Shown here piece after piece: positions 1 to 8,930 of a stretch of 11,848 nt of DNA (position 1 is the first letter of the stretch; every line of letters begins with the position of its first letter). A program made the translations under genes and the position numbers. Source of the DNA: Smittium culicis (lineage: Eukaryota > Kickxellomycota > Harpellomycetes > Harpellales > Legeriomycetaceae). Below the pieces are notes generated by a model that saw only the letters and a list, made by a program, of their open reading frames with translations, had not been told where the DNA came from and did not search any database. The DNA is taken from the NCBI GenBank assembly GCA_001970855.1, contig LSSN01000078.1, forward strand, positions 5,555 to 17,402. Reading direction: 5' to 3'.

Positions 1-19
1 GGGGGGGGGGGGGGGGGGG
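1..19. repeat. Terminal poly-G homopolymer at the contig edge
   Basis: The window opens with 19 consecutive G. The recombinase-like reading frame on the minus strand runs unbroken right up to this run, so the homopolymer interrupts what should be more retroelement sequence. I read it as an assembly or sequencing end artefact, or a collapsed homopolymer, rather than a telomere, because no telomere-type repeat is present. Confidence 0.75.
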
Positions 20-560
20 TTGAACAGAGATTGAAGTGCACATTTTCCTTGTATACCTTGTACGCATTTACTGGTAATAGCATTATCCGCGTGGGGGTTG
101 ATCCGGTATATCTTTTCAATTGGGCTGCCACTTCATTTTTCTTTAGGAGCTACAGTTACTAGTTTTAGCACTCCTTTTTCGATTTGGCTACGTTGGTCAT
201 CAATTCTATGAATGTCTCTTGCGCGGAGGAAACCTGTTACTGATAGCAGCCAGAAAAGCTTGGCTGCGATTTGCTTAACAGTGAGGAAAAATTTTTGGCC
301 ACATTATCTAAGAAATTCTATAACTGGTGATATATCCATCGCCGGACTGATGAATTATTTGATAGAAGTATCATACAACGCCTTGATAAATTCGGAAAAC
401 ATTGAATGTGTGGCTAGCTCGGCCGGACTATCTGAAATTTGAAAGAGAGCCGATTTTAAGGCTTTAATTGAGCCTACTTTCAGCTTGTATACGGTGTATC
501 TTTCCACCAGATAGTTTATTATTTGCGGAGCGGAAATAGGAGTGAATATCTCGTTCGATG
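20..560 (-). pseudogene. DIRS-type tyrosine recombinase relic, 3' end missing
   Basis: The enzyme would integrate the circular DNA copy of the element. One minus-strand frame runs from about 555 to the poly-G run. Its first part (APQIINYLVERYTVYKLKVG, then SIKALKSALFQIS and FSEFIKALYD) resembles the helical core-binding domain. The catalytic part has WLLSVTGFLRARDIHRID, in which the Arg codon at 225-223 sits where the first catalytic Arg of the family lies; SGSPIEKIYRINPH follows. Three in-frame stops break it, at 357-355, 306-304 and 135-133, over about 165 codons. The distal His/Arg and the nucleophilic Tyr would lie beyond the contig edge. The join to the pol frame requires a frame change near 540-560, which could be decay or the normal overlap of two reading frames. 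Confidence 0.75.
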
Positions 561-1960
561 TTCTCCAGCCTGGAAAGCGCTGCTGGATAGAATTGTACCT
601 GGATCTACGACGGACACCTCATTCGTTGGAAAAGATAAAGTCAATAGCGTAATTGCCGAGACCTTGCGTTTTGAGGAAACGCCGCTGATCTTACAGGCCA
701 TAAAGCTCCGGTGCTTGTTTTCTGGGAGCGATAACTTTCCGCTTTTTGGATCCAGAATTACAGTTGCTGCTTGAAGAAGGCGTGGCTGTATAATTGATGG
801 TGCCATCAGGTCTGGAGACCAGATTGCGGATTTCTGCATTGGTATCACTAGAGTCATATTGAATCGTTCACAGAGGACCTTCTGAATTACCTGGTCTATC
901 AGATTACAGGGTAAACAGAAGTACGGATTGTCGAATATCTTCCATTTTTGATTCAGAGATTCTGTCCAAGCACTTTGCTGTCCGGGAAGCAACTGTAGCA
1001 TTGATCCAGCTTCCTGTTTCGGGATGATGCAAAGAGGTCGACGCCGTGGGGTCCATGTTTCGAGTTCAGTACTGAGAATGTCTCCAGCGATAGAAAACAT
1101 TCTGTTTGTGCTGTCAGTCTTCTTGGGGCGTCCACTGAATTTAGTACGGATGGCACATAGGTCACTTGCGGACGGGCGTTGGTCTTGATGCAGTGATACC
1201 AAATTTTCGCTGAAATACTCAATGGATCTCGGGGGTGCGAGGAAGGGGGCTGTACCACAAAGCTTCTTGAACTAATAGAGTGTGATTTTCACGCGTGGAT
1301 AGACAAAAATTGATCGAAACATCACAAACTTGAGTTTCAGTTCATAATACAGTATTGTTAGGTTCTTTATATTGATTTATATATTCTACGCTTGTTCGAA
1401 CCATAAATAGGAGTAGGAGAGTGGGGAAAATGGAATCCAAAATTATGGATCGATGGTGTCTCTGGCTGCCTTCATCTTTGGTTTCTTAGTCAAGAGCAAG
1501 CGTCCGGGTTCATGAAGACAGTCAGAACTTCCAGAAGGCCAAGTTCAGAATCGCCAGCTTCGTATGATTTAAAATCAACGTCCATATTTTTGATATGAAC
1601 AGGGTTATACATTTGATTCTCAAGAGTCGACAGGTCATGAGTCCGATAAACAGTGCAGTTACAGAATTCGATTGGAGCCTTCGCAATAAAATCGTCGCCA
1701 TGAATCTCAATAAATTGTTGCTAGGGCTCAGCAGCTTTCTGGATTTTTGACGTAGGTCCCTGATCTATGTTAATGGTACTTTCTGAGCGGCATATCAGTT
1801 TGTATTGATTACAATTAGAAGATGCGTGATTGGTCAGGATGGCTTTTTTTGATGATTTCTCGGTGTTGAAATTTGACTCTAGCTCTGATAGCTTGCATTA
1901 TGACTAAGTGTATTGATCGATCTGTAAGCAAACGATTCTGATTCGCTTCGATTTAGTCGT
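519..1960 (-). pseudogene. DIRS-type pol relic: reverse transcriptase end, RNase H and DLFAS segment
   Basis: Reverse transcriptase and RNase H copy the element RNA into DNA. From about 1955 to 1520 one frame carries INTN, then IRDLRQKSRKLL, then GLMTCRLLRIK and NLAFWKF, matching the region after the RT active site in DIRS pol proteins; stops interrupt it. From about 1376 to 1260 another frame shows a decayed RNase H (NIKNLTILYYELKLKFVM). From 1258 to about 960 the frame reads IWYHCIKTNARPQVTYVPS, then DAPRRLTAQTE and VDLFASSRNRKLD, the conserved end of RNase H and the segment behind it. A one-base shift near 960-975 leads into ESLNQKWK and LVIPMQKSAIWSPDL, which stays open to a stop at 519. 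The YxDD catalytic core of the RT is not recognisable. Motif matches are from memory of the family, not an alignment. Confidence 0.78.
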
Positions 1961-2291
1961 GTGTAAAAAATTTTAAAAATTGAAAGTTTTTTATGCTGGT
2001 AGAGTACCTCTACGAAAGAAAATATGATGCGGGAAAAAAAAAATCGTGATATTTATATCTTATACGATTTAGATTTTCTTAGTTCATTTACTTTCTGAAT
2101 AATTTTTATTGAGCATTAATTTTCGGTTTATTTTTAACCAATTAAATGGTAACACTTAATTTTTCTCTTCTCTGATTTATAATATTTTAAAAGCGTTGGG
2201 TTGAAAATTTTCTACCATTCAGAAATTGTTAGAGATTAGATATGCTAATTTCTAAAAATAGTATTTGTAGAAGTGATAATGTGAGATAATT

Positions 2292-2305
2292 TATATATAT
2301 ATATA
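2292..2305. repeat. (TA)7 microsatellite
   Basis: Seven perfect TA dinucleotides in AT-rich spacer DNA. No function is implied. Confidence 0.9.
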
Positions 2306-2566
2306 CAAATTGCTATCTTATTAAGGTAAATTATAGGTGTAAATCAACAAAGCATAGTGTGATAATGTTATCAGCAAAAATACTCTAGGCTGCCAAAATA
2401 AGAAAAAATCAATTGTACAGCTTTTATCGCTTATCGATTAAACCGAGTATATTAAAGCAAACTATGAAGTCTGGTATTTGCGCTCTACAAATATATAATA
2501 ATTATGATGCTAAGTAAAAAAAATATCTAAGCTGACAAGTCATGATAAATTAAGGAAGTCTATTGA

Positions 2567-2584
2567 GGGAGGTGGGGTGGGTGG
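2567..2584 (+). other. G-rich tract with possible two- or three-tier G-quadruplex potential
   Basis: The plus strand has G tracts of 3, 2, 4, 3 and 2 separated by single A or T bases. It begins about 20 nt beyond the stop codon of the minus-strand methyltransferase gene, so its transcript would carry a C-rich element there and the template strand the G-rich one. Only three tracts have three or more G, so a full three-tier quadruplex is not assured. Confidence 0.5.
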
Positions 2585-2605
2585 TTTTAGGTATGCGTAA
2601 AAAAC

Positions 2606-4440
2606 TCAAATCCAAAAGTAAGTTCTATAAACTTGATCATCAGTAGAGTTATTTTGAGCGATATTGTCAATATTTTGGAAATTTAAATTCACTTTATTGT
2701 TATCATTTTTGTTGAAGTTATAAGAATTTTTCAAATGTGAGCACCAATTTTCCAAGTCTTGGTTTATTGTAGTGTCAAAGCAGCATATACAAGTAAACCC
2801 AGAATCAGACATTTTAGCTTCGAAAGTGGTTATTTCGGTCCAATGAGTTTTCCTGAGAGGTGCAACGATAAGGAATAAAGGGATTTTGAGACTGATAAGC
2901 TGATTTATATATTTGTGGTTGCCACATGGGAATTTCTGATTATGCAGGTCTGAATAAGAGTTTTCTGGGAGAGAATCTATAAACGATGTGCGTTGCGATG
3001 GGCATTTTGAAAGTAAATGGCGGACAACTTGCGGGATTATAAGGGCATGCTCGACTTCGTACAGAACATCAGATGCTATGATCAAGTCAAAAGAGTTTAG
3101 ATTTTTCTGAATGCCAAGTTGCTTAAAAGAAGGTGTAATTGTAGCTAAACTTGAAAAACTGGAGGATATATCTAAATAGTTTGCAGTTGGTGGTGTTACA
3201 AAGCCTTGTGTGCTTGAGTCCAAATGAGAGACTTTTGTAGCAAGCTGGTTAATAGAAAACCAATCGAATTTTTCTACATGCACTAAAAGATTGCCATTAA
3301 TGTTTTTAGAAAGCCCTGAAGTATCCGAATTATTGTTATTAGTTGACGATGGGAAATTTGCTTGGATACTTTTTGAAATCGAGTCGAGCAAAGGATCTAG
3401 AAAGTCGGTAATTGTTATGTCAGAAAAGCCTGATTCTTTTTCTAATGTATTTATTAGAGAAATCCCACAGAGACCGGTGCCGCTTCCTAGCTCAATATAT
3501 TTGCTATAGTTTGAAAAATCAAAAGTTTTGCGAGAAATTAACCTAAATCAGCAGAATAAACAAGTATGTTAGATATATTATTTGATACTTCTAGGTATGT
3601 TTGTAGAAATAAAATATAGAGGTATTTGTGAGGAATCAAATATATTCATAGATAAAAACAAAAAATAGAACTATCACCGCCATTATTGCAGTAAAAAAGC
3701 TGCAGATATAAAAAATAAAACGCTTAATTAAATGCATACCTGGATAGTAAAATTGAAGATCCCCAAGTTTTACTGCCTAGATCAGCCTCTTGGAAGCTAG
3801 GCTCATGTATGTATAGGCTAACAGGGTCGGCATTATAGTCCCATAAATTAATACAGACTTGTTTTGCATTTGAAGCTAGTGGAAAATTATATTTAGTTTT
3901 ATTTTTAGAATTTATTTTTATAAAAAAGTGTAACTGATGGCATTATTTATAAGAATAGCGATAAATGTGTAGTTTATAGTGATTGGGTATGTCTAGAATG
4001 AGTAAATAAAATAAATGCGAAAGATTCAACAAGGTAAGAAAGTGCAAAAAAAAAAATAAAAAGGGCGAGTACTATAGATAGCTGGGAATGCTCTTACCTC
4101 CTTCTCCGCACAATTCAGAAATAATTTGAGACGAATCGGATATCAAGTTTTCAAAGTCTTCAGTGTTAAGATTAGAATCGGGAGACAAGTAAGAAATCGA
4201 TAAAATCTTTGAAGCAGATTTAGTGATTTTCTGTAGCCAGTCAATGCACCAAGTCTTTTCGGTAGAATCATCCAAGTCCCAAGGATAGTGTTTAAGAGTC
4301 GTTAATTCGTTTTGGGGTTGATTGGGCAAGCCTCTTTGTTTTGCTAGTAGAAATTTGATGTATGCTAGAGTTGCTGAAACATTTTGTATGTCGCTTTTAT
4401 CTGCTGTTAGTTTAGGAGGAATGAGTAAAGTGAAACTCAT
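2606..4440 (-). CDS. Efm2-like SAM-dependent protein-lysine methyltransferase, 3 exons, 471 aa
   Basis: Exons 4440-4098, 3875-3740 and 3542-2606 join in phase (1, then 2). Introns of 222 and 197 nt have GTAAGA and GTATGC donors and TAG acceptors. The ATG at 4440 is preceded by an in-frame TAA at 4455-4453. Landmarks: ELCGEGA near residues 110-115; EPSFQEADLGSKTWGSS at 139-155, the block before the methyltransferase core; IELGSGTGLCG at 176-186, the SAM-binding motif I; ITDFLDP near 204-210; FDW near 252-254; DLIIASDVLYE at 312-322, the post-II motif of METTL21-type lysine methyltransferases; and PLR near 388-390. The family is Methyltransf_16. The EPS..DLG.KTWGSS block and the ELCGEGA region before it point to yeast Efm2, which methylates a lysine of elongation factor eEF2. 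At 471 residues it is longer than yeast Efm2 (about 419), through Asn/Ser-rich inserts near 225-245 and 435-462. The fold is nearly certain; substrate and orthology are inferred from the motif pattern. Confidence 0.9.
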
Positions 4441-4883
4441 CGTTTTCTTTATTTAAATAAGAAAACTAGCAAAAATAAATAAAGTCAAATCCTTGAATGA
4501 GCCTTATTCTCAAGATAATAATAGTACAAAAGGGTAATTTAAAGAAATGTAATCAATTATAGTTTGATTTTTCGATTATAAATCTTTGATTTTTTTTACA
4601 TTTACGTTTTTCTATTGGCGTTTTTAGAAAAAAGTAAAATAAAATGGTAAATAATAATTAATTTAGATATGGATCAACTAATTACACTTTTTTAATTTTT
4701 TTTCCTACCCACTAAGTGAATTTTAGTATTAAAGTTGGTTTTTAGTTTATTTACGTTTACTTTTTTTTTTTTTCATTTTTATTTTTCTATTGCTAAAAAT
4801 AGATATGGTGTTTTAACGCCGACACTATAGTTCAAAAGTAAATAGGCAAAGGAATCGATTTAAGGTTTTATGATTAGTTTGTT

Positions 4884-4950
4884 GGTATTATGGGAGAATT
4901 TTTTTTTTTTTTAAACGGTGAATTTATTGATTAAAGGTATTATGGGAGAA
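4884..4950 (+). repeat. Pair of 15-bp direct repeats, each followed by a T run
   Basis: GGTATTATGGGAGAA occurs at 4884-4898 and 4936-4950, 52 bp apart, each preceded by GATTA-like sequence and followed by a T tract. It looks like an old tandem duplication in the spacer, about 450-510 bp upstream of the methyltransferase start. Confidence 0.85.
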
Positions 4951-5144
4951 GCATGCTTTTTTTTAATGAAATAAATGGGCTGTGTTTATAGCACAGATTT
5001 GAATTGCGGTTTTATCAGCGCGCAGCTAGGGAAAAAAAGGTGCAAGTTTTTTGTTTAAATTGGATTGCCCTGGGAATAAATATCGATAATTAGACTATTT
5101 TTATTTAGTTTTAGTTTTTTTTTGCGAAAGATCAAATGGAGTTA

Positions 5145-5169
5145 TAGTTTAGCTTAGTTTAGTTTAGTT
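5145..5169 (+). repeat. (TAGTT)5 microsatellite with one variant unit
   Basis: Five pentamers, the second being TAGCT, run into a long T tract. It is a simple-sequence repeat in the spacer. Confidence 0.85.
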
Positions 5170-7356
5170 TTTTTTTTTTTTTGTGCATCACCTAGATAAA
5201 AATTATAATTCCACGTAATTGTGAAAAAGATTATTAGAGGCGAAACAATATATAGAATCAAAAAAAAAAATTATAAATAGTTGAGTAGTTTTTTAGGTAG
5301 ATTTTTCTAAAAGCATGTAAGTTATATGTAAATTGATAGAATGTATATGCGGGATTGTTTCGAGGAGCACAATAATTTATATTAATTTTTAAATATTTAT
5401 CGGCATTTGTACACTTATTAGTATTTAATAGACTCTCTATCTTTTTTTTTAATAGCTCTACCTAAAAAACATTAGAAAATATGTTGGCTAGATAAAAAAA
5501 AATTTTTTTTTTTGGCACTTTATAGTAACCATTCATATGTAAATTATGGGTAATTAGATTTGGAGGAGGGAGTGAGTGTAAGAGGCATTATTGAGAATTT
5601 AACACCATATTAGCTGAACCTGGTTTAGAGTATAAATTATTTGAATGGATTATTGAGAGATCATGTACACATATAAACCGGGCTATGTTGATATTTTTAC
5701 AAAAAAATTGTATGGTAATATCGAGGCGGTGAAAGAGAGAGAAGTGTTACAGTGTTAAATGATTTGAAAACAGGATATAATAGTATCAGTATGTTAAAAA
5801 AGAATATAAAGTATAATTATTAGTATAATTTAATTTTTAAGCACTTATTTTTGATTTGAATACACGAGCTTTAATTTTTTTAACTGGTTATTGATTAAAT
5901 TATTTGGGTATGTTCTAGTAAGAAATTTTAAGTTATGTGCAATGCGTGAGAACAATATAATATAGAGTACGTTTAGTGTTCATATAATTTTTTTTAATAT
6001 AAAAGACAATTCAAGAAAGACTAATTAAAGCTAATAATAGATCAGATCAAGTTAGTAAAATGTTGATAATAAAGAGATATGTAATAATCAGCAAATTAAT
6101 AGTATACATAGAGAATGATAATTTTTTCTTTATTATAAATAAATTTATGTAAAAGTTTTTAGAATTACTAGATAAGTGCACATGTATATATTATTAGGGG
6201 TATGAGAGTTTTGTGAAGCGAAATGATGTATTGTGGAAGATCGTGAAGTGAATAAATAAATTCAGTAGCAGGTAGTGTCAATTATAGCATCAAGATACGT
6301 AATTACAGTATTTTGATGCATTAATAATGGTATTAGGAAAGTAATTATGGTAAATGGTAGTTTATTAGCTATTGCAAGAAGTTTAGAGTTTTAATTTTTA
6401 ATTTTTTTTTGGGTAATTGATGGAAATGAGATAATTCGAATGGTGTAAGTGATGCAAAAAAAAAAAAGGGTTTATGGCTATAGATTAAGTAAAATCGGCT
6501 AATGGAGTAGCGAAGGGAGGGGGAGGAAACGACAATTGGAAATACGCATATCCTTATTGGACAAAACTAATAGTGTAGAGGTTTGGACAAGTATACACGG
6601 AAAAAAAGGGAAAAAAAAAGTTATATGGGGAATAAGATGGGGATGGGTTGATTGGGGACGAAGGAAAGAGCGAGTTGGTCACTTTAAAAGAATTCACCTT
6701 TTTTTTTTTTCTTTTTCCAGTAAAGGTATTTTTTAATACAAACAAATTTGGAAGATAGAATGGGGGGAGGGTTTTTTAATGCTGCTTTTTAGTAATAAAG
6801 TTTTGCAATTACGATTTATTTGGAAGAGTTTGATAAGAAGAATTGAATCGAAATGGGTAATTGGCGATGAAAATGGATAAAGTTTTAAGGTTTGTGTGCA
6901 AGAATTCTTGTGAAGCGGTTGTGTAACTAGATAAGGCTCGACTTTTCCCGCAAAGTGTAAATTAGTATATATGAGAAAAGCAATCGCAGCAAATAGAGAC
7001 GTTGTTTGGGTGGAACATTTATTTTTATTATTCATCTAGAAGGCACCTATTCGCTTCAGGTTGTATGAAAAGAAAGATAAGCTATTGTGAGTTTGCTGCT
7101 AAAATTTTGCACAGAAATGAGGTAAATCAGTGTGAGTGCATTGGCTCAAATTTAGTACAAGGGAAGAAAGGCAGGCGCATTGGGAGATGTTTTGGGAAGG
7201 GATTGGACATGCTTTCAAGTCGGGTTTAGAAGGGCAATATAAACTGGACTAAAAGTCACAAATTACATGAACGTTTCTTGCTTTTGGAGCTACACATTTT
7301 CAGCAATCTTCTACGCGCCATTTCTGCGCCCAATAATCGCTCTATTGATGTCTAAT

Positions 7357-7465
7357 AAATAGGTGCATCGAGTATATTAAATGGATGCATTTTGTTTATT
7401 AAATGGGTGCATCGAGTTTATTAAATAAGCGCATTCTGTTTATTAAATGTACGCGTTGATGTAAT
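7357..7465. repeat. Tandem array of five 22-bp units with a 44-bp alternating pattern
   Basis: The units are 7357-7378, 7379-7400, 7401-7422, 7423-7444 and a degenerate 7445-7465. Each opens with AAAT and most end in TATT. Units 1 and 3 share TGCATCGAGT; units 2 and 4 share GCATT(T/C)TGTTTATT. So the real repeat is a 44-bp dimer present twice plus a remnant. It sits just beyond the 3' side of the minus-strand coding-like relic at 7474-7683. Confidence 0.9.
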
Positions 7466-7521
7466 ATGAGTTATAGAGGATTGCCCCCTTTTTTTATGGG
7501 GTTTGGATTTTTAGAGTTGGA

Positions 7522-7683
7522 TCAACATTCGTCTGCAATTCTATCGTATACTTTAAACGCTGTCAAGTGGGCTAGCTGGCAGTACAGATTAATTTTATGT
7601 TTGCAATTATATTGGCGATGTTGGCATCTACTGGCCGGCAAAATCGCTTGAATCTCACTATGTGGGAAGTAAGGAGATTTCAT
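7522..7683 (-). pseudogene. Small minus-strand coding-like frame (53 aa), possible retroelement Gag-type fragment
   Basis: An ATG at 7683 opens 53 codons to a TGA at 7524-7522, and the same frame continues past that stop to a TAA at 7473. The product reads like a real protein fragment (HRQYNCKHKINLYCQLAHL, then TAFKVYDRIADEC). The QLAHLT...YDRIADE stretch loosely recalls the helical segment of fungal DIRS Gag-like proteins, but I could not align it, so this identity is a guess. The frame immediately upstream is stop-rich. It could equally be chance in a balanced-composition stretch. Confidence 0.27.
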
Positions 7684-7860
7684 TGGTTATTTTTATTTAT
7701 TTATAAACTTTGCTTTTTAGAGCATATAATGTTGAACAAATTAGTTCTAGCAGGCCAAGCTCTAATGGAAGCATTAATTGGCTACCTATAATTCTTAAAC
7801 GCGAAAATGAAGTAAATAAACAGGAATAGTAAAATTCAGCTTTTCACCTCATATTTAACG

Positions 7861-8505
7861 CTAATAATTAGCAGCGCTTAGAAATCTGATCTTGTATGGA
7901 CAATTGACGTTTCGCAATTCCGATTTAGGCAAGCAGACGATATATTCGCATTTCAGCGTCTATAACGAGCTTTTAGCCTATGGCATCAGCATGGCATAAA
8001 AAAGATAAAAACCCAATCTGGATGTTGCAGTATACATCATTCGATTTACAGAGTGTATGCTTTATTTCCTTACAAGGAAAAAGAGCCGATTTTTAAACTG
8101 GGGAAAAAATAAAGGTGTCATAATACGACGAGTACGAATGGGTAAGACTGCTTTGTTATCCATCCTATTTCGAATTTTCTCCATTTTGAACATTTTATTC
8201 CTCTGAAGTCGCTGTGTGGATATTCGGGGCTTTTGTTTCTGCTGCTAAATGTGTTGAAACGTCTCACCAGCCAACCACGTTTTAATAAGGTTAGACGTTA
8301 TTTCTTCTTTCGCCTCAGCTGTAATTATTACTACATTTGTACTCGCTTTCTCCAAAATTTTAGTCAAAGGAAATACTCTGCACTTATTGCTTCATTTGAC
8401 TCTCAGCTTTTCGAAATCAGAATTCATCAACATTAATTCCCAGCTCTGCTTTAGGCCCTCAAACTATGCAATATAATCTTTCCTAAATTGAATCCTATTC
8501 CACAT
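7861..8505 (-). pseudogene. Unidentified decayed coding-like frame, about 215 codons
   Basis: One minus-strand frame runs from an ATG at 8505 to a TAG at 7863 with six earlier internal stops (8466, 8394, 8247, 8064, 7980 and 7962), far fewer than expected in DNA this AT-rich. From 8463 to 8065 only two stops occur in 133 codons. Segments read as ordinary soluble protein (FEGLKQSWELMLMNSDFEKL; then SNKCRVFPLTKILEKAS; then ITAEAKEEITSNLIKTWLAG) followed by a basic stretch (QKQKPRISTQRLQRNKMFK). I do not recognise the family. The opposite strand is also open for 67 codons here (8233-8436), so strand is uncertain. The likeliest explanation is the remnant of a mobile element or a dead gene. Confidence 0.33.
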
Positions 8506-8628
8506 AACAGTAAATCAATTCCTCAAAAATTCTAAATTAGTTCCTCAAAACAGTAAACCAATTCTATCAAAACAGTAAATCAATTCCTCAAAAAACTAAA
8601 TTAATTCCACAAAAAACTAAATTAAATC
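8501..8628. repeat. Tandem array of six diverged 20-22 bp units
   Basis: The units begin at 8501, 8521, 8543, 8564, 8586 and 8607. They share a pattern of CCTCAAAA, then CAGTAAA or CTAAA, then (T/C)CAATT or TTAATT. Spacing alternates between 21 and 22 bp. The array overlaps the first bases of the minus-strand relic frame at 8505 and lies at the point where C starts to exceed G strongly on the plus strand. Confidence 0.85.
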
Positions 8629-8930
8629 TATATACTATAAATAAACAAACTACAACTGCTGTTTTTACACTTGCCGCCCATTATTCCTGCTCCTAGTTGA
8701 TGATTGGCACGTCTGTTTTTTATTTTTTATCGCTGAACAAATCTACCACTATCTCGCTCACAACATTACTGATTCGCCCACATCTCCATAATACCCACAC
8801 TCTGTCCCAAAAATTAAAAAAAAAAATCTCAAAAAATGTCCACATATTTAAAATTAATGGCCAAAATCGCCGCTGCTAACCAAATGCCCTGATTGCGAAA
8901 TAAAGCCTATCTACCAAAAAAAAAAAAAAA

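Larger units (their letters stand above)
1..1960 (-). mobile_element. Degenerate DIRS-like (tyrosine-recombinase) retrotransposon, truncated at the contig edge
   Basis: Read on the minus strand, the region gives in order a reverse-transcriptase C-terminal part, an RNase H, a post-RNase H segment and a tyrosine recombinase. That order (RT, RNase H, then a recombinase in place of an integrase) is the hallmark of DIRS-order retrotransposons, which insert through circular DNA. The copy is dead: the pol part needs several frame changes and the recombinase part has three in-frame stops. The 5' limit near 1960 is where coding-like sequence gives way to AT-rich DNA; the 3' end is lost at the contig edge. 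No terminal or internal complementary repeats could be identified, so DIRS1, PAT or another subgroup cannot be chosen. Base composition is more balanced than the flanking DNA, which fits an insertion. Confidence 0.8.
1961..2605. other. AT-rich intergenic spacer and 3' flank of the methyltransferase gene
   Basis: No gene is visible. The stretch has many A and T runs, a (TA)7 microsatellite at 2292-2305, and a G-rich tract at 2567-2584 just beyond the stop codon of the minus-strand gene. No canonical AATAAA was found on the minus strand close to that stop. Confidence 0.7.
4441..7250. other. Long AT-rich spacer with strong G-over-C skew; no supported gene
   Basis: This 2.8-kb stretch lies upstream of the methyltransferase gene and therefore holds its promoter. 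It is full of T and A homopolymers (for example around 4760-4772, 4900-4913, 5169-5182 and 5499-5512). G far exceeds C on the plus strand: the 60 bases from 6181 hold 18 G and 2 C. Open frames exist (minus 6733-7035, plus 7002-7229) but they look like by-products of skewed composition and carry no recognisable motif. No tRNA or other RNA gene was recognised. Confidence 0.6.

Noticed and set aside
519..1202. Intact 227-codon minus-strand open frame as a gene in its own right
   Set aside because: Its first third is out of frame with the conserved RNase H segment that lies in the overlapping frame 953-1258. It is a fragment of the decayed pol, not a separate gene.
1385..1405. GTTCGAACC, resembling the B box of a tRNA gene
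   Set aside because: The flanking bases do not form a T-arm stem on either strand, no matching A box or acceptor stem is seen, and the site lies inside the RNase H relic.
4981..5000. Small hairpin CTGTG...CACAG in the spacer
   Set aside because: A five-base stem is expected by chance in a window of this size and no T run or gene end gives it a role.
6733..7035. Minus-strand open frame of 100 codons in the central spacer
   Set aside because: The strand is C/T-rich, which makes stops rare by composition alone. No motif or splice-linked neighbour was found.
7002..7229. Plus-strand open frame of 75 codons
   Set aside because: No recognisable motif, no homologous pattern and no extension by splicing; purine-rich composition explains its openness.
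7597..7791. Possible two-exon plus-strand gene with a 52-nt intron (GTAAGG donor near 7669, TAG acceptor near 7719)
   Set aside because: The splice is phase-compatible in one frame, but that frame has a stop shortly upstream, no start, and a product of no known family; the intron would be half the length of the others.
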